A stretch of 64,000 nt of DNA from [Eubacterium] yurii. Its GTDB lineage: Bacteria > Bacillota > Clostridia > Peptostreptococcales > Filifactoraceae. The notes below the pieces were generated by a model that made no database searches, had not been told where the DNA came from, and worked only from the letters and a program-made list of their open reading frames with translations. A program made the position numbers and the translations under genes. Below are positions 55,964 to 63,638 of this stretch, one piece after another (the stretch's first letter is position 1; each line of letters begins with the position of its first letter). The stretch covers positions 124,431-188,430 of the forward strand of contig FUZS01000004.1 in the NCBI GenBank assembly GCA_900167215.1, read 5' to 3'.

Positions 55964-56008
55964 TTTGTGTTCCCTCAGTAAACTAAAAAAACCGTTAAGG
56001 AGGGTATA

Positions 56009-56950
56009 ATGTTAGAAATAGAAAAACCGCAAGTACAGGTATTGGCACTTGAAGAAGATTACGGCAAATTTGCTCTTGAGCCTTTGGAGAGAGGATTTGC
56101 CACAACAGTGGGTAACTCACTAAGAAGGGTACTATTGTCATCTCTTCCGGGAGTAGCGGTAACAGCTATAAAGATAGACAAGGTCATGCATGAATTTAGC
56201 ACTGTAAAAGGTGTAAAAGAAGATGTGACTGAGCTTATGCTTACACTCAAAGAGTTATCGATGAATATGGATTCCAACGGTGAAGCTATATTGAGAATAG
56301 ATGCACAAGGCGAATGTGAGATAACTGCAGGAGATATAATATGTCCGGCAGGAGTGGAAATGGTAAATAAAGATTTACACATAGCCACATTGTCCGAAGA
56401 TGCGGATTTAAAAATGGAGATATATATCAACAAGGGAAGAGGCTATGTATCCTCAGATACTAATAAGCAAAAAGGTCTTCCTATAGGTGTTATACCTATG
56501 GACTCCATCTACACACCGGTCAAAAAAGTCAACTTTACAATAGAAGAAGTCAACGTATCCGAAGACGAGAAATATGAAAGATTAGTCCTTGATATATGGA
56601 CAAAAAAGACTGTAAATCCAAAGGACGCACTTTCAATAGCTGCAAAGATATTCACTGAGCACTTGAGTCTGTTTATTGACTTGACAGACAGTGTCAATGC
56701 TATGGAAATAATGGTGGAAAAAGAACAGGACGAAAAAGAAAAAGTCCTTGAAATGACAATAGAAGAACTCGACTTGTCAGTAAGATCATACAACTGTCTG
56801 AAACGTGCTTCTATCAATACGGTACAAGAGCTTACGTCAAAGACGGAAGATGAAATGATGAAAGTAAGAAACTTGGGTAAAAAATCACTTGAAGAAGTAA
56901 TCCATAAGCTACATGAGCTTGGGTTTACACTAAAACCAAGTTATGAATAA
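56009..56950 (+). CDS. rpoA: RNA polymerase subunit alpha
   Basis: 313 residues. N-terminal dimerisation domain (1-230; [19 protein letters not shown]) and C-terminal DNA-binding domain (about 245-313; [20 protein letters not shown], then [11 protein letters not shown]), joined by a short linker. Complete. Shine-Dalgarno aaggaggg. The 45-base gap after rpsK carries no trace of rpsD. Confidence 0.98.
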   Translation: MLEIEKPQVQVLALEEDYGKFALEPLERGFATTVGNSLRRVLLSSLPGVAVTAIKIDKVMHEFSTVKGVKEDVTELMLTLKELSMNMDSNGEAILRIDAQGECEITAGDIICPAGVEMVNKDLHIATLSEDADLKMEIYINKGRGYVSSDTNKQKGLPIGVIPMDSIYTPVKKVNFTIEEVNVSEDEKYERLVLDIWTKKTVNPKDALSIAAKIFTEHLSLFIDLTDSVNAMEIMVEKEQDEKEKVLEMTIEELDLSVRSYNCLKRASINTVQELTSKTEDEMMKVRNLGKKSLEEVIHKLHELGFTLKPSYE

Positions 56951-56978
56951 AAAATAAGAACTTAAAGGAGGGCGGCTA

Positions 56979-57320
56979 ATGGCTTATTACAGAAAGTTAG
57001 GAAGAAAAACTTCACACAGAAATCTGATGCTTAGAAACCTTACAACAGATGTACTAAGATACGGTAAAATAACTACCACAGTTACAAGAGCCAAAGAAAC
57101 AAGAAGAATGGTCGAAAAAATGATAACTCTTGGTAAAAGAGGCGACCTAAGTGCAAGAAGAGCAGCACTTGCTTATATAACAGATGAAGAAGTGGTAAAG
57201 AATCTGTTCTCAGAAATAGCACCTAAATACGCTGAAAGAAACGGCGGATATACAAGAATAACAAAGCTTGGAGAAAGACGTGGAGATAGCGCACCTATGT
57301 CAATCCTTGAGCTGATATAA
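56979..57320 (+). CDS. rplQ: 50S ribosomal protein L17
   Basis: 113 residues: [20 protein letters not shown], then [20 protein letters not shown] and the C-terminal [18 protein letters not shown]. Last gene of the operon; a terminator follows 29 bases later. The cbiO/truA/rplM/rpsI genes that often follow in Firmicutes are not here. Confidence 0.98.
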   Translation: MAYYRKLGRKTSHRNLMLRNLTTDVLRYGKITTTVTRAKETRRMVEKMITLGKRGDLSARRAALAYITDEEVVKNLFSEIAPKYAERNGGYTRITKLGERRGDSAPMSILELI

Positions 57321-57349
57321 TTTTTTAAATATTTAAAAAAGACAAAAAG

Positions 57350-57374
57350 ACTGCGAGATGCACGCAGTTTTTTT
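57350..57374 (+). terminator. Rho-independent terminator of the ribosomal protein operon
   Basis: ACTGCG (57350-57355) pairs with CGCAGT (57363-57368), loop of 7 bases, then TTTTTTT; A-rich upstream. Confidence 0.92.
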
Positions 57375-57626
57375 GTGCCTAAAAATCAAATGATTTTTAT
57401 TTATAACTGAAATAGTCGCTTTTATACATTCCTAATCTAATAATCTTATTGAAATTATAGATGCTGTTAGCTTGAATAATAAGTTTAAATAATCCTATAT
57501 TAAAGTATTGCTATTATAAACAAAGTAGACAATTTAAACAATAAAAGAAAGAAATTAACAATTTATACATAAAAAAATTAAATATCATAATAATATCAAA
57601 AATATATTGCATTTGATAAAAAACTA

Positions 57627-57655
57627 TTGACTTAATATCAAAAATATGATAATAT
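57627..57655 (+). promoter_or_regulatory. Promoter of the TetR operon
   Basis: TTGACT (57627-57632), 17-base spacer, TAATAT (57650-57655), with an alternative -10 GATAAT at 57648. The -10 runs into the operator palindrome. Confidence 0.6.
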
Positions 57656-57680
57656 ACCGGTAGTATATACCGCTGGTATA
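57653..57680. promoter_or_regulatory. Candidate TetR-family operator
   Basis: A 28-bp imperfect palindrome (22 of 28 positions symmetric), with arms TATACCGGTAG and CGCTGGTATA around a TATATA centre, containing three TATACC-type half sites. It overlaps the -10 and the transcription start of the tetR gene, so it fits self-repression. Confidence 0.6.
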
Positions 57681-57708
57681 TTTATAAATAAAAAAAAGAG
57701 GAAGAGTA

Positions 57709-58323
57709 ATGAGTATAACACAAACACAGTTAAAGATATTGGAAGTAGGAAAGAAAGAGTTTTTAAAATATGGATTTAAAGACGCATCTCTTCAAAAGAT
57801 TGTAAGTGAAGCCGGATTTACAAAGGGGGCATTTTACGGATATTATCCGGACAAGGCTTCACTTTTTGAAGCACTTGTGTCAGATACAGCAGATAACTTA
57901 GTCAAGATGCTAAGAGAAGCTCAAGATACTTTCTTTGACTTGGTTCCCGAAAATAAAACTTCAAATACAAAAGAATTATCTACACAATATTTGAGGCAGT
58001 TTGTCAATTACATATATGACCATTTTGACGAATTTAAACTTATAGTTTGTTGTGCGCAAGGAACGAAATATTCAAATTTTATACATGAGTTGGTAGAGCT
58101 TGATGTAGAGCGTTCAGAAAAATATTTTGAACTCTTAAGAGAAATGGGGAAGATAAAAGGACAGATCAGTCATGAACTTCATCACATGATTACAAGTGCC
58201 TACTTTACAGCTGCTTTTGAGACAGTAGTACATGATATGACAAGGGAAAAGGCGATGAAATATATAGAAGAACTTGCAAAATTTTTCAACTCAGGCTGGG
58301 ACGGTATATCAGAATTTCTTTAA
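57709..58323 (+). CDS. TetR/AcrR-family transcriptional regulator
   Basis: 204 residues. N-terminal HTH: VGKKEFLKYGFKDASLQKIV, then EAGFTKGAFYGYYPDKASLF, the classic TetR recognition helix. The C-terminal ligand domain is not diagnostic. It probably represses its own transcript through the palindrome at 57653-57680 and may control the ATC-hydrolase-like gene 15 bases downstream and perhaps the MATE pump. Shine-Dalgarno agaggaagag. Confidence 0.92.
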   Translation: MSITQTQLKILEVGKKEFLKYGFKDASLQKIVSEAGFTKGAFYGYYPDKASLFEALVSDTADNLVKMLREAQDTFFDLVPENKTSNTKELSTQYLRQFVNYIYDHFDEFKLIVCCAQGTKYSNFIHELVELDVERSEKYFELLREMGKIKGQISHELHHMITSAYFTAAFETVVHDMTREKAMKYIEELAKFFNSGWDGISEFL

Positions 58324-58338
58324 AAACAGGTGAAAAGC

Positions 58339-58917
58339 ATGAAATATAAGGATTTTTACAGAGAAAAGCTAAGTGATGAGATTTTGGAGCATATTAATGA
58401 CAATCATAGACTTAAGATGGACAGTCTAATTCAAAGGCTGAATAATGATATGTCATGGACAAATAATCAGAAAAAAAGGCAGATAAGCAGTATTTTGTCC
58501 AATATTGCCCTATATCAGCTACTTATAGAAAATAATATATCAAAGACAGAGGCAAAAGAGTTGGTAAGGGAATATTCCTATTATCGAGCCCATAAATTTA
58601 ATAAGATTTTAAAGACTTTTTTTTATATCCCCGGATTTTTCAGAGTATTTAGCATATTTATGAAAAAGGGAATGAAGGGAGAAGAAATCTGGAAAAGTAG
58701 GATATTAACACAAGATAGGGAAGAGTTTTCCATGGATGTGTTGAAATGTCTTTGGGCAGATACCTGCAGATACTTTGATTGCTATGAGATTTGCGAGATA
58801 TTCTGCCTATGTGACCACATAGTATTTGGCAATATAGATAAGCTTGAGTTTATAAGGAGTCAGACCTTAGGTATGGACGGAGAAAAGTGTGATTTTTGCT
58901 TTAAGTCTAAAAGATAG
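58339..58917 (+). CDS. L-2-amino-thiazoline-4-carboxylic acid hydrolase family protein
   Basis: 192 residues from ATG 58339 (MKYKDFYREKL), with aggtga at 58328-58333; the GTG at 58330 lies in that site. The C-terminal half fits the ATC hydrolase family (Pfam PF14196): conserved Cys in ADTCRYFDCYEICEIFCLCD and the end GEKCDFCFK. Few members are tested; one turns aminothiazoline carboxylate into carbamoyl-cysteine, others are of unknown role and often lie next to TetR regulators, as here. Likely co-transcribed with the tetR gene. Confidence 0.72.
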   Translation: MKYKDFYREKLSDEILEHINDNHRLKMDSLIQRLNNDMSWTNNQKKRQISSILSNIALYQLLIENNISKTEAKELVREYSYYRAHKFNKILKTFFYIPGFFRVFSIFMKKGMKGEEIWKSRILTQDREEFSMDVLKCLWADTCRYFDCYEICEIFCLCDHIVFGNIDKLEFIRSQTLGMDGEKCDFCFKSKR

Positions 58918-58942
58918 CTATGATTCACTAATTATATTCTAA

Positions 58943-59075
58943 TACTAAACTCTATTTAAACTATGGATTTTATTAATCCTATCCTTGATATACTCCATAA
59001 CATATCTTTAGTTAATAAATATGTAGTGTGTCATTTTTTATGATATATTTCCATTATTCTATTAGATTTTAGTAT
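58943..59075 (-). repeat. Family B MITE-like repeat, reverse copy
   Basis: On the minus strand it starts TATACTAAAATCTAATAGAA and continues TAATGGA, as in the forward copies. Its other end is TACTAAAC at 58943. Confidence 0.7.
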
Positions 59076-59161
59076 AAGGCTCCTAATTTGATATTCATGT
59101 ATAGAAATGACTTAGAAAGATAGATATTCTAAATAATATGCCGCTTAAAAATAGTCAAATA

Positions 59162-59196
59162 TCAATAAATGACATATGATTTATGTCATTTATTGA
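59162..59196. repeat. Perfect 15-bp inverted repeat hairpin
   Basis: TCAATAAATGACATA (59162-59176), loop tgatt, TATGTCATTTATTGA (59182-59196). A run TTAAAAAT follows rather than T-only, so terminator function is doubtful. The arm resembles that of 16294-16375. Confidence 0.9.
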
Positions 59197-59369
59197 TTAA
59201 AAATCAGGATAGTCGAGTTATTAGTATAAAAATTTATATTTTCTATGACTTTATTATTTATGAAATAGTATTAGACAGGTCTTAGTTACAGTAAGAGTGA
59301 AGATAAGATTTTATTACAGGCAAATATCTGCATGAGTGGATAAGATTAAATTTTAGGGGTGAATTAGTT

Positions 59370-60734
59370 ATGGAAGTAAGAGATAAATTATTGAGCGAAA
59401 AGCCATGGAAACTTATGATATCTCTCAGTATTCCGGCGATTTTAGGTCAGTTTATAGTGGGGCTTTATGCCTTTGTAGACTCTATTTATGTAGGGCAGAT
59501 GGTAGGTACAGATGCGATGAGTGCTGTTTCTGCGGCATCACCCTTTGTAATGATAAACAATGCCATTGCTGTACTTGTAGGAATAGGTTCAGGCTCTGTG
59601 CTTTCACGTGCGATAGGAAAGAAAGACCAAAAAACTGTAGATAAGATTATGGGAAATTTGATATTGTTGATTTTACTACTTTCTACTGCTGTCATTATTT
59701 TGGGTATGATACTTGCACCTTTTTTTCTAAAACTATCAGGAGCACAGGGAGTTGTGCTTGAGATGGGAGTTTCTTACCTAAGAACAGTCTACATAGGTTC
59801 CATATTTGTAAATTTTATGCAAGCTGCAAATATGGTCATACGTGCAGAAGGTCGTATGGGCATAGCTATGGGAATCATGGCATCGGGTGCATTTTTAAAT
59901 ATAATACTTGATCCTGTATTAATAAAGCTACTTCCTTCTCACGGTCCGCAGGCTGTCGCAATAGCCACTGTTATATCACAGTTTGTACAGGCTTTGGCTA
60001 CCTTGATTTACTTTTTGAAAAAAAGTCCTGTAGTAAAAATTCATGGTATAAAAATTGCTAAAGAGTTAAATGGAGAAATATTTTCTGTAGGTGCAAGTGC
60101 CATGCTTATGCAGATAATGATGCTTGTGCAGATGACAGTAGTATATAATACTGCCGTTCGTTATGGCGGAGATATGCAAATCGCCCTTATGGGAGCATCT
60201 CAAAGAGTGATGCAGCTTGCCTTCGTACCGATATGGGGGATGAGTCAAGGTATGCAACCGGCTGTTGGAACAAATTATGGAGCAAAGGAATATAAGAGAG
60301 TTAAAAAGCTTACAAATGTATTTATAATAGGCTCTACCTGCCTTGCAGGAGCATTTTTTATAAATATAGAATTATTCTCCTCTCAGATATTATCAGCCTT
60401 TATAACCAATCCTGATATAGTATCTGCAGGAGTCACAAACTTTAGACTTATGTTTTCCATCTTCCCTACTTATGGGCTGTTGATAATGGTAGTTACTTAT
60501 TTTCAATCACTTGGAAAAGCCAAACAGGCAGGGCTTTTGGTGCTATTTAGACAGCTTGCCTTGGTTGTTCCCCTTGTTTTGATACTTCCTATTTTACTTG
60601 GGGGAAATGTAATCGGAGTATGGCTCGCCTTACCGATAAACGACATTATAATTCTTTTAATAGCACTTATACTCTTAGCTCGTGAATATAAGTATCTTAA
60701 TAAAATATCTGTTAATTATGAAAATGTTAAATAA
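59370..60734 (+). CDS. MATE family efflux transporter
   Basis: 454 residues with twelve membrane spans in two halves. PWKLMISLSIPAILGQFIVG at the start, AFVDSIYVGQMVGTDAMSAV in the first half and GMSQGMQPAVGTNYGAKEYK in the second are typical of the DinF/MepA-like branch. It exports cationic drugs or metabolites using a Na+ or H+ gradient; substrate unknown. The Shine-Dalgarno site is aggggtga. The TetR gene 1 kb upstream may control it, but they are separated by a 450-base gap. A good terminator follows. Confidence 0.93.
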   Translation: MEVRDKLLSEKPWKLMISLSIPAILGQFIVGLYAFVDSIYVGQMVGTDAMSAVSAASPFVMINNAIAVLVGIGSGSVLSRAIGKKDQKTVDKIMGNLILLILLLSTAVIILGMILAPFFLKLSGAQGVVLEMGVSYLRTVYIGSIFVNFMQAANMVIRAEGRMGIAMGIMASGAFLNIILDPVLIKLLPSHGPQAVAIATVISQFVQALATLIYFLKKSPVVKIHGIKIAKELNGEIFSVGASAMLMQIMMLVQMTVVYNTAVRYGGDMQIALMGASQRVMQLAFVPIWGMSQGMQPAVGTNYGAKEYKRVKKLTNVFIIGSTCLAGAFFINIELFSSQILSAFITNPDIVSAGVTNFRLMFSIFPTYGLLIMVVTYFQSLGKAKQAGLLVLFRQLALVVPLVLILPILLGGNVIGVWLALPINDIIILLIALILLAREYKYLNKISVNYENVK

Positions 60735-60949
60735 CGGATAATAGAATTATTAAGATTTAGAGTAATTGAAGTTAAGTTTTATATAAATTTATTCATTAAT
60801 AGAATATTCGTATAAACAAGATTTAGAAAGTCAGAGTGTATTTATTAATTGAAACATGGATATACTCGTTTTCTCAAAAAAATTTAATATCAAATGGAAC
60901 AAGATTTTAATAATATTTTTGGATGATTATTTAATAGATTTTTAGTAAA

Positions 60950-60996
60950 AATAATATTTTCATGACCAATCAAGGTCTGAGAATATTATTTTTTTT
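60950..60996 (+). terminator. Rho-independent terminator after the MATE gene
   Basis: AATAATATTTTCATGACC pairs with GGTCTGAGAATATTATT (one bulge, one G-U) across a 6-base loop, then TTTTTT. Long stem, strong T-run. Confidence 0.88.
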
Positions 60997-61009
60997 CACT
61001 TAAAGCTAG

Positions 61010-61124
61010 TACTAATCACTGTTTATAATGTCATATATTTAAACTACTTGAAATATATTTTTTGTAGTTTTCAACAGTTCATCTTTAATATATTTTTATG
61101 ACTGTTTAATTGGTTTTTATCATA
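61010..61124 (+). repeat. Family A MITE-like repeat
   Basis: Begins TACTAATCACTGTTTATAAT and ends TTTAATTGGTTTTTATCATAA. One end base pattern is altered (TATCATAA for TAGTATAA). Confidence 0.72.
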
Positions 61125-61233
61125 AAATCAAATAGAATAGTGGATAATATTTTTTGAAAAATTTCCAACAACTCATTAATATTATGTTATTTAGATTAAA
61201 TTCTTAATAAATTTTAACCGGAAAATAGTATAA
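61119..61233 (+). repeat. Family B MITE-like repeat, diverged
   Basis: aatagaatagtggataatat at the left, aaaatagtata at the right, joined to the end of the preceding family A copy. The middle is poorly conserved. Confidence 0.4.
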
Positions 61234-61246
61234 ATAAAAAAAATAC

Positions 61247-61279
61247 TTGACATTTTTACTTAGTAGTATTATGATAATA
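61247..61279 (+). promoter_or_regulatory. Promoter and overlapping palindrome of the NrtR-like gene
   Basis: TTGACA (61247-61252), 17-base spacer, TATGAT (61270-61275). The perfect palindrome TATTATGATAATA (61267-61279) covers the -10, a good place for self-repression by the encoded regulator. Confidence 0.72.
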
Positions 61280-61333
61280 TCATAAAGATAATAAGTAATT
61301 TTTTTAAATAAATTTTAGAAAGAAGATGATGGA

Positions 61334-62329
61334 ATGAAGAAGGCTTTAATCTCTGAAATATTGGCTAACACAAAAAGTATAAATAAAAAGTCAAAAGTTA
61401 ATACAGTGGAAAAACAACAAGCTACTAATAAAGAAAATGAAAGTAAAAAAATTAAGTCAAGTTTAGATATTGAAAGTGAGGAGGATTTTTGGAAGAGCTA
61501 TGACGCAAGTGAATATCAAAAACCCTCTGTTGCAGTGGATGTGGTGGCATTTACCATTGATGATGACGAAAAGGAAAACTATAGGAAGAATCAGGATAAA
61601 AAGCTCAAGATTATCCTGAAAAAGAGAAGCTCTCACCCATATATAGGAAGATGGGGTCTGCCGGGGAGTTTTGTACAAATCGACGAGACTTTGGAGCAAT
61701 CTACTCAGCGTATAATGCAGGATATCACCGATATTTCATCAGAATATCTGGAGCAGTTATACACATGGGGGGAGCTTGACAGGGATAAGAGGCATAGGAT
61801 TTTTTCAATATCTTATCTTACCTTGATTTCACAAAAAAACATACTTCCTACTGAAAAAGACTATAAGTGGTTTGAAGTGAGCATGAGGAGAAAAAAGGAG
61901 GAAAGGGAGATATTAAAAGATGGAGAAAAAGTCATCTTGACTGATATTTTAGAATTTACAGGAGATGAGCTTTCCTTTGATGTAACAATACAAACAACGC
62001 AGATAGTAAAAAACAAGGTGACGCAGTATTTTTACGAAATAATAGAAAATGAGCATTTAGCCTTTGACCATGCGAAGATAATAGCCTATGCAATAAAGAG
62101 ACTGAGAGAAAAGATTAACTATACTCAGATAGCATTTTCTCTTATGAGCGAAAAATTCACTCTTACCCAATTGCAACAGGTCTATGAGGTAATACTTGGC
62201 AAGAGCCTGCTCAAGGCAAATTTTAGAAGAAAGATTGCAAATATGGTGGAAGAAACAGACGAATATACAAAAAACTCAGGTCATAGACCTTCAAAACTGT
62301 ATAGATTCAATAATAAATTCAATTTCTAA
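61334..62329 (+). CDS. NrtR-like Nudix-domain transcriptional regulator
   Basis: 331 residues. An N-terminal Lys-rich stretch (1-60) precedes a Nudix domain (about 65-215) and a winged helix (about 225-325; HLAFDHAKIIAYAIKRLREK, FTLTQLQQVYEVILG, NFRRKI), the layout of NrtR repressors of NAD metabolism. The Nudix box is broken: after GSFVQIDETLEQS comes QRIMQDITDI, where active enzymes have REUxEE, so it should bind a ligand (ADP-ribose in known NrtR) without cutting it. Shine-Dalgarno gaaagaagatg is weak. The likely targets are its own promoter and the SPFH/kinase-like genes downstream. Confidence 0.87.
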   Translation: MKKALISEILANTKSINKKSKVNTVEKQQATNKENESKKIKSSLDIESEEDFWKSYDASEYQKPSVAVDVVAFTIDDDEKENYRKNQDKKLKIILKKRSSHPYIGRWGLPGSFVQIDETLEQSTQRIMQDITDISSEYLEQLYTWGELDRDKRHRIFSISYLTLISQKNILPTEKDYKWFEVSMRRKKEEREILKDGEKVILTDILEFTGDELSFDVTIQTTQIVKNKVTQYFYEIIENEHLAFDHAKIIAYAIKRLREKINYTQIAFSLMSEKFTLTQLQQVYEVILGKSLLKANFRRKIANMVEETDEYTKNSGHRPSKLYRFNNKFNF

Positions 62330-62384
62330 ATATAGCTAAGTTTTTTATAGCTTATAAATTTTAATACTGATATTGTCTTACTTA

Positions 62385-62502
62385 TACTAATAGCTATTTT
62401 TAAAGCAAGTATCTATTTTTAAAGCAAGATTATACATTTCATGGATGTTCAATAATTTTGTTATGATGTATTTATATGGCTTTTTAATGAGTTTTTAGCA
62501 TT
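62385..62502 (+). repeat. Family A MITE-like repeat, diverged
   Basis: Begins TACTAATAGC, ends TTTTTAATGAGTTTTTAGCAT. It contains a small internal duplication of ctatttttaaagcaag. Confidence 0.6.
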
Positions 62503-62623
62503 AGTTAAAAAAAGTTTTTTGCTTATTTGGAATCAACAATAGTATTAAAATAACTATTTGGACAAAATTCTTAATAATTTGATTTTTATGTTAAACAAAT
62601 TATAACATAGGGAGGAATATATA

Positions 62624-63631
62624 ATGTTTAGTCTTAGATATGTAAAATTTGAACCCAACAGCTATGCCATACTTTATAAAAACGGACAGATAGTAAAACA
62701 AGGTAGCGGACTTAACTTCTGGTACTTTGCAGATACGAGCAGTGTGGCAAAGATACCTACAGATGTTGCAGATGAGAGCTTTATGTTTGACGACAATACA
62801 CAGGATTATCAAAATATAACTATACAAGGTAGCATATCATACAGGATAAGCGAGCCACTAAAGGCGGCTGAGTATCTCAACTTTACCCTTACTCCAAATC
62901 GCAGGAGCTATGTCTCAAGTCCTATTGATATGCTGCTAAAGAAGATAAACAATGCTGTAATTGTATCTGCAAATAAGGTGATTGGCAAGATGGAGCTGAA
63001 AAAAGCCATTACTTCGAGGGAATATATAAAGGATATGATATTGCTTGACCTTAGACAAAATGAGGAACTTACACAAATGGGTATTGAAATAATAAACCTT
63101 TCACTGCTTGCTGTAAGACCTAATGCCGAAACTGCCAGGGCATTGGAAGCTCAGGTAAGAGAGCAGATACTAAAAGACTCTGACGATGCCATTTACAATA
63201 GACGCAACTCTTCTATTGAGCAGGAAAGACTTGTCAAAGAAAATGAATATAATACACAAATTGCAGTGGAAGAAAAAAAGAGAGAGATAGAAGAAAGAAA
63301 GCTGATGGCAAAACAAGGTCTGCAAAAACAGCAAAATCAACTTAAGGAAGAACAGATTAACGCGGATATAAAACTTGAAGAAAAGAAGAAAGACCTTATG
63401 GAACTTTCATCAGAAAATATAAGAATTACAGCAGATGCCAAGGCATACGAGCTGTCTGCCGCAATGAAGGCTCTGGAAGATACTAAGCAGGAGACTATAC
63501 AGGCACTTGCAAGTGTGGGTATGGATTCAAATAAACTTATAGCAATTGCCTTCCAAGAGTTGGCAAAAAAAGCCGGTTCTATAGGTCAGCTCAACGTATC
63601 ACCTGATTTATTGAGAGAATTAATGCAGTAG
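62624..63631 (+). CDS. SPFH (band 7/flotillin-like) domain protein
   Basis: 335 residues, no signal peptide or clear membrane span. The SPFH domain (about 5-190) includes KQGSGLNFWYFADTSSVAKI and ISYRISEPLKAAEYLNFTL. A long charged coiled coil follows (about 185-290; EEKKREIEERKLMAKQGLQK), then a short C-terminal domain ending SPDLLRELMQ. Such proteins form large rings or scaffolds, usually at membranes. It lies between an NrtR-like regulator and an NAD-kinase-like gene 7 bases downstream, so a link to NAD(P) handling is suggested. Shine-Dalgarno gggagga. Confidence 0.88.
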   Translation: MFSLRYVKFEPNSYAILYKNGQIVKQGSGLNFWYFADTSSVAKIPTDVADESFMFDDNTQDYQNITIQGSISYRISEPLKAAEYLNFTLTPNRRSYVSSPIDMLLKKINNAVIVSANKVIGKMELKKAITSREYIKDMILLDLRQNEELTQMGIEIINLSLLAVRPNAETARALEAQVREQILKDSDDAIYNRRNSSIEQERLVKENEYNTQIAVEEKKREIEERKLMAKQGLQKQQNQLKEEQINADIKLEEKKKDLMELSSENIRITADAKAYELSAAMKALEDTKQETIQALASVGMDSNKLIAIAFQELAKKAGSIGQLNVSPDLLRELMQ

Positions 63632-63638
63632 GTGTAAG

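Larger units (their letters stand above)
57321..57708. other. Intergenic region between the ribosomal operon and the TetR gene
   Basis: Contains the operon terminator (57350-57374), then about 250 AT-rich bases without a gene, then a promoter with an overlapping palindrome (57627-57680). Confidence 0.6.
58918..59369. other. Intergenic region with repeat and hairpin
   Basis: Contains a reverse family B repeat (58943-59075) and a perfect 15-bp hairpin (59162-59196). No gene or clear promoter. Confidence 0.6.
60735..61333. other. Intergenic region with terminator, two repeats and a promoter
   Basis: Terminator at 60950-60996, family A repeat at 61010-61124, diverged family B repeat at about 61119-61233, promoter at 61247-61275. 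No gene is seen. Confidence 0.65.
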
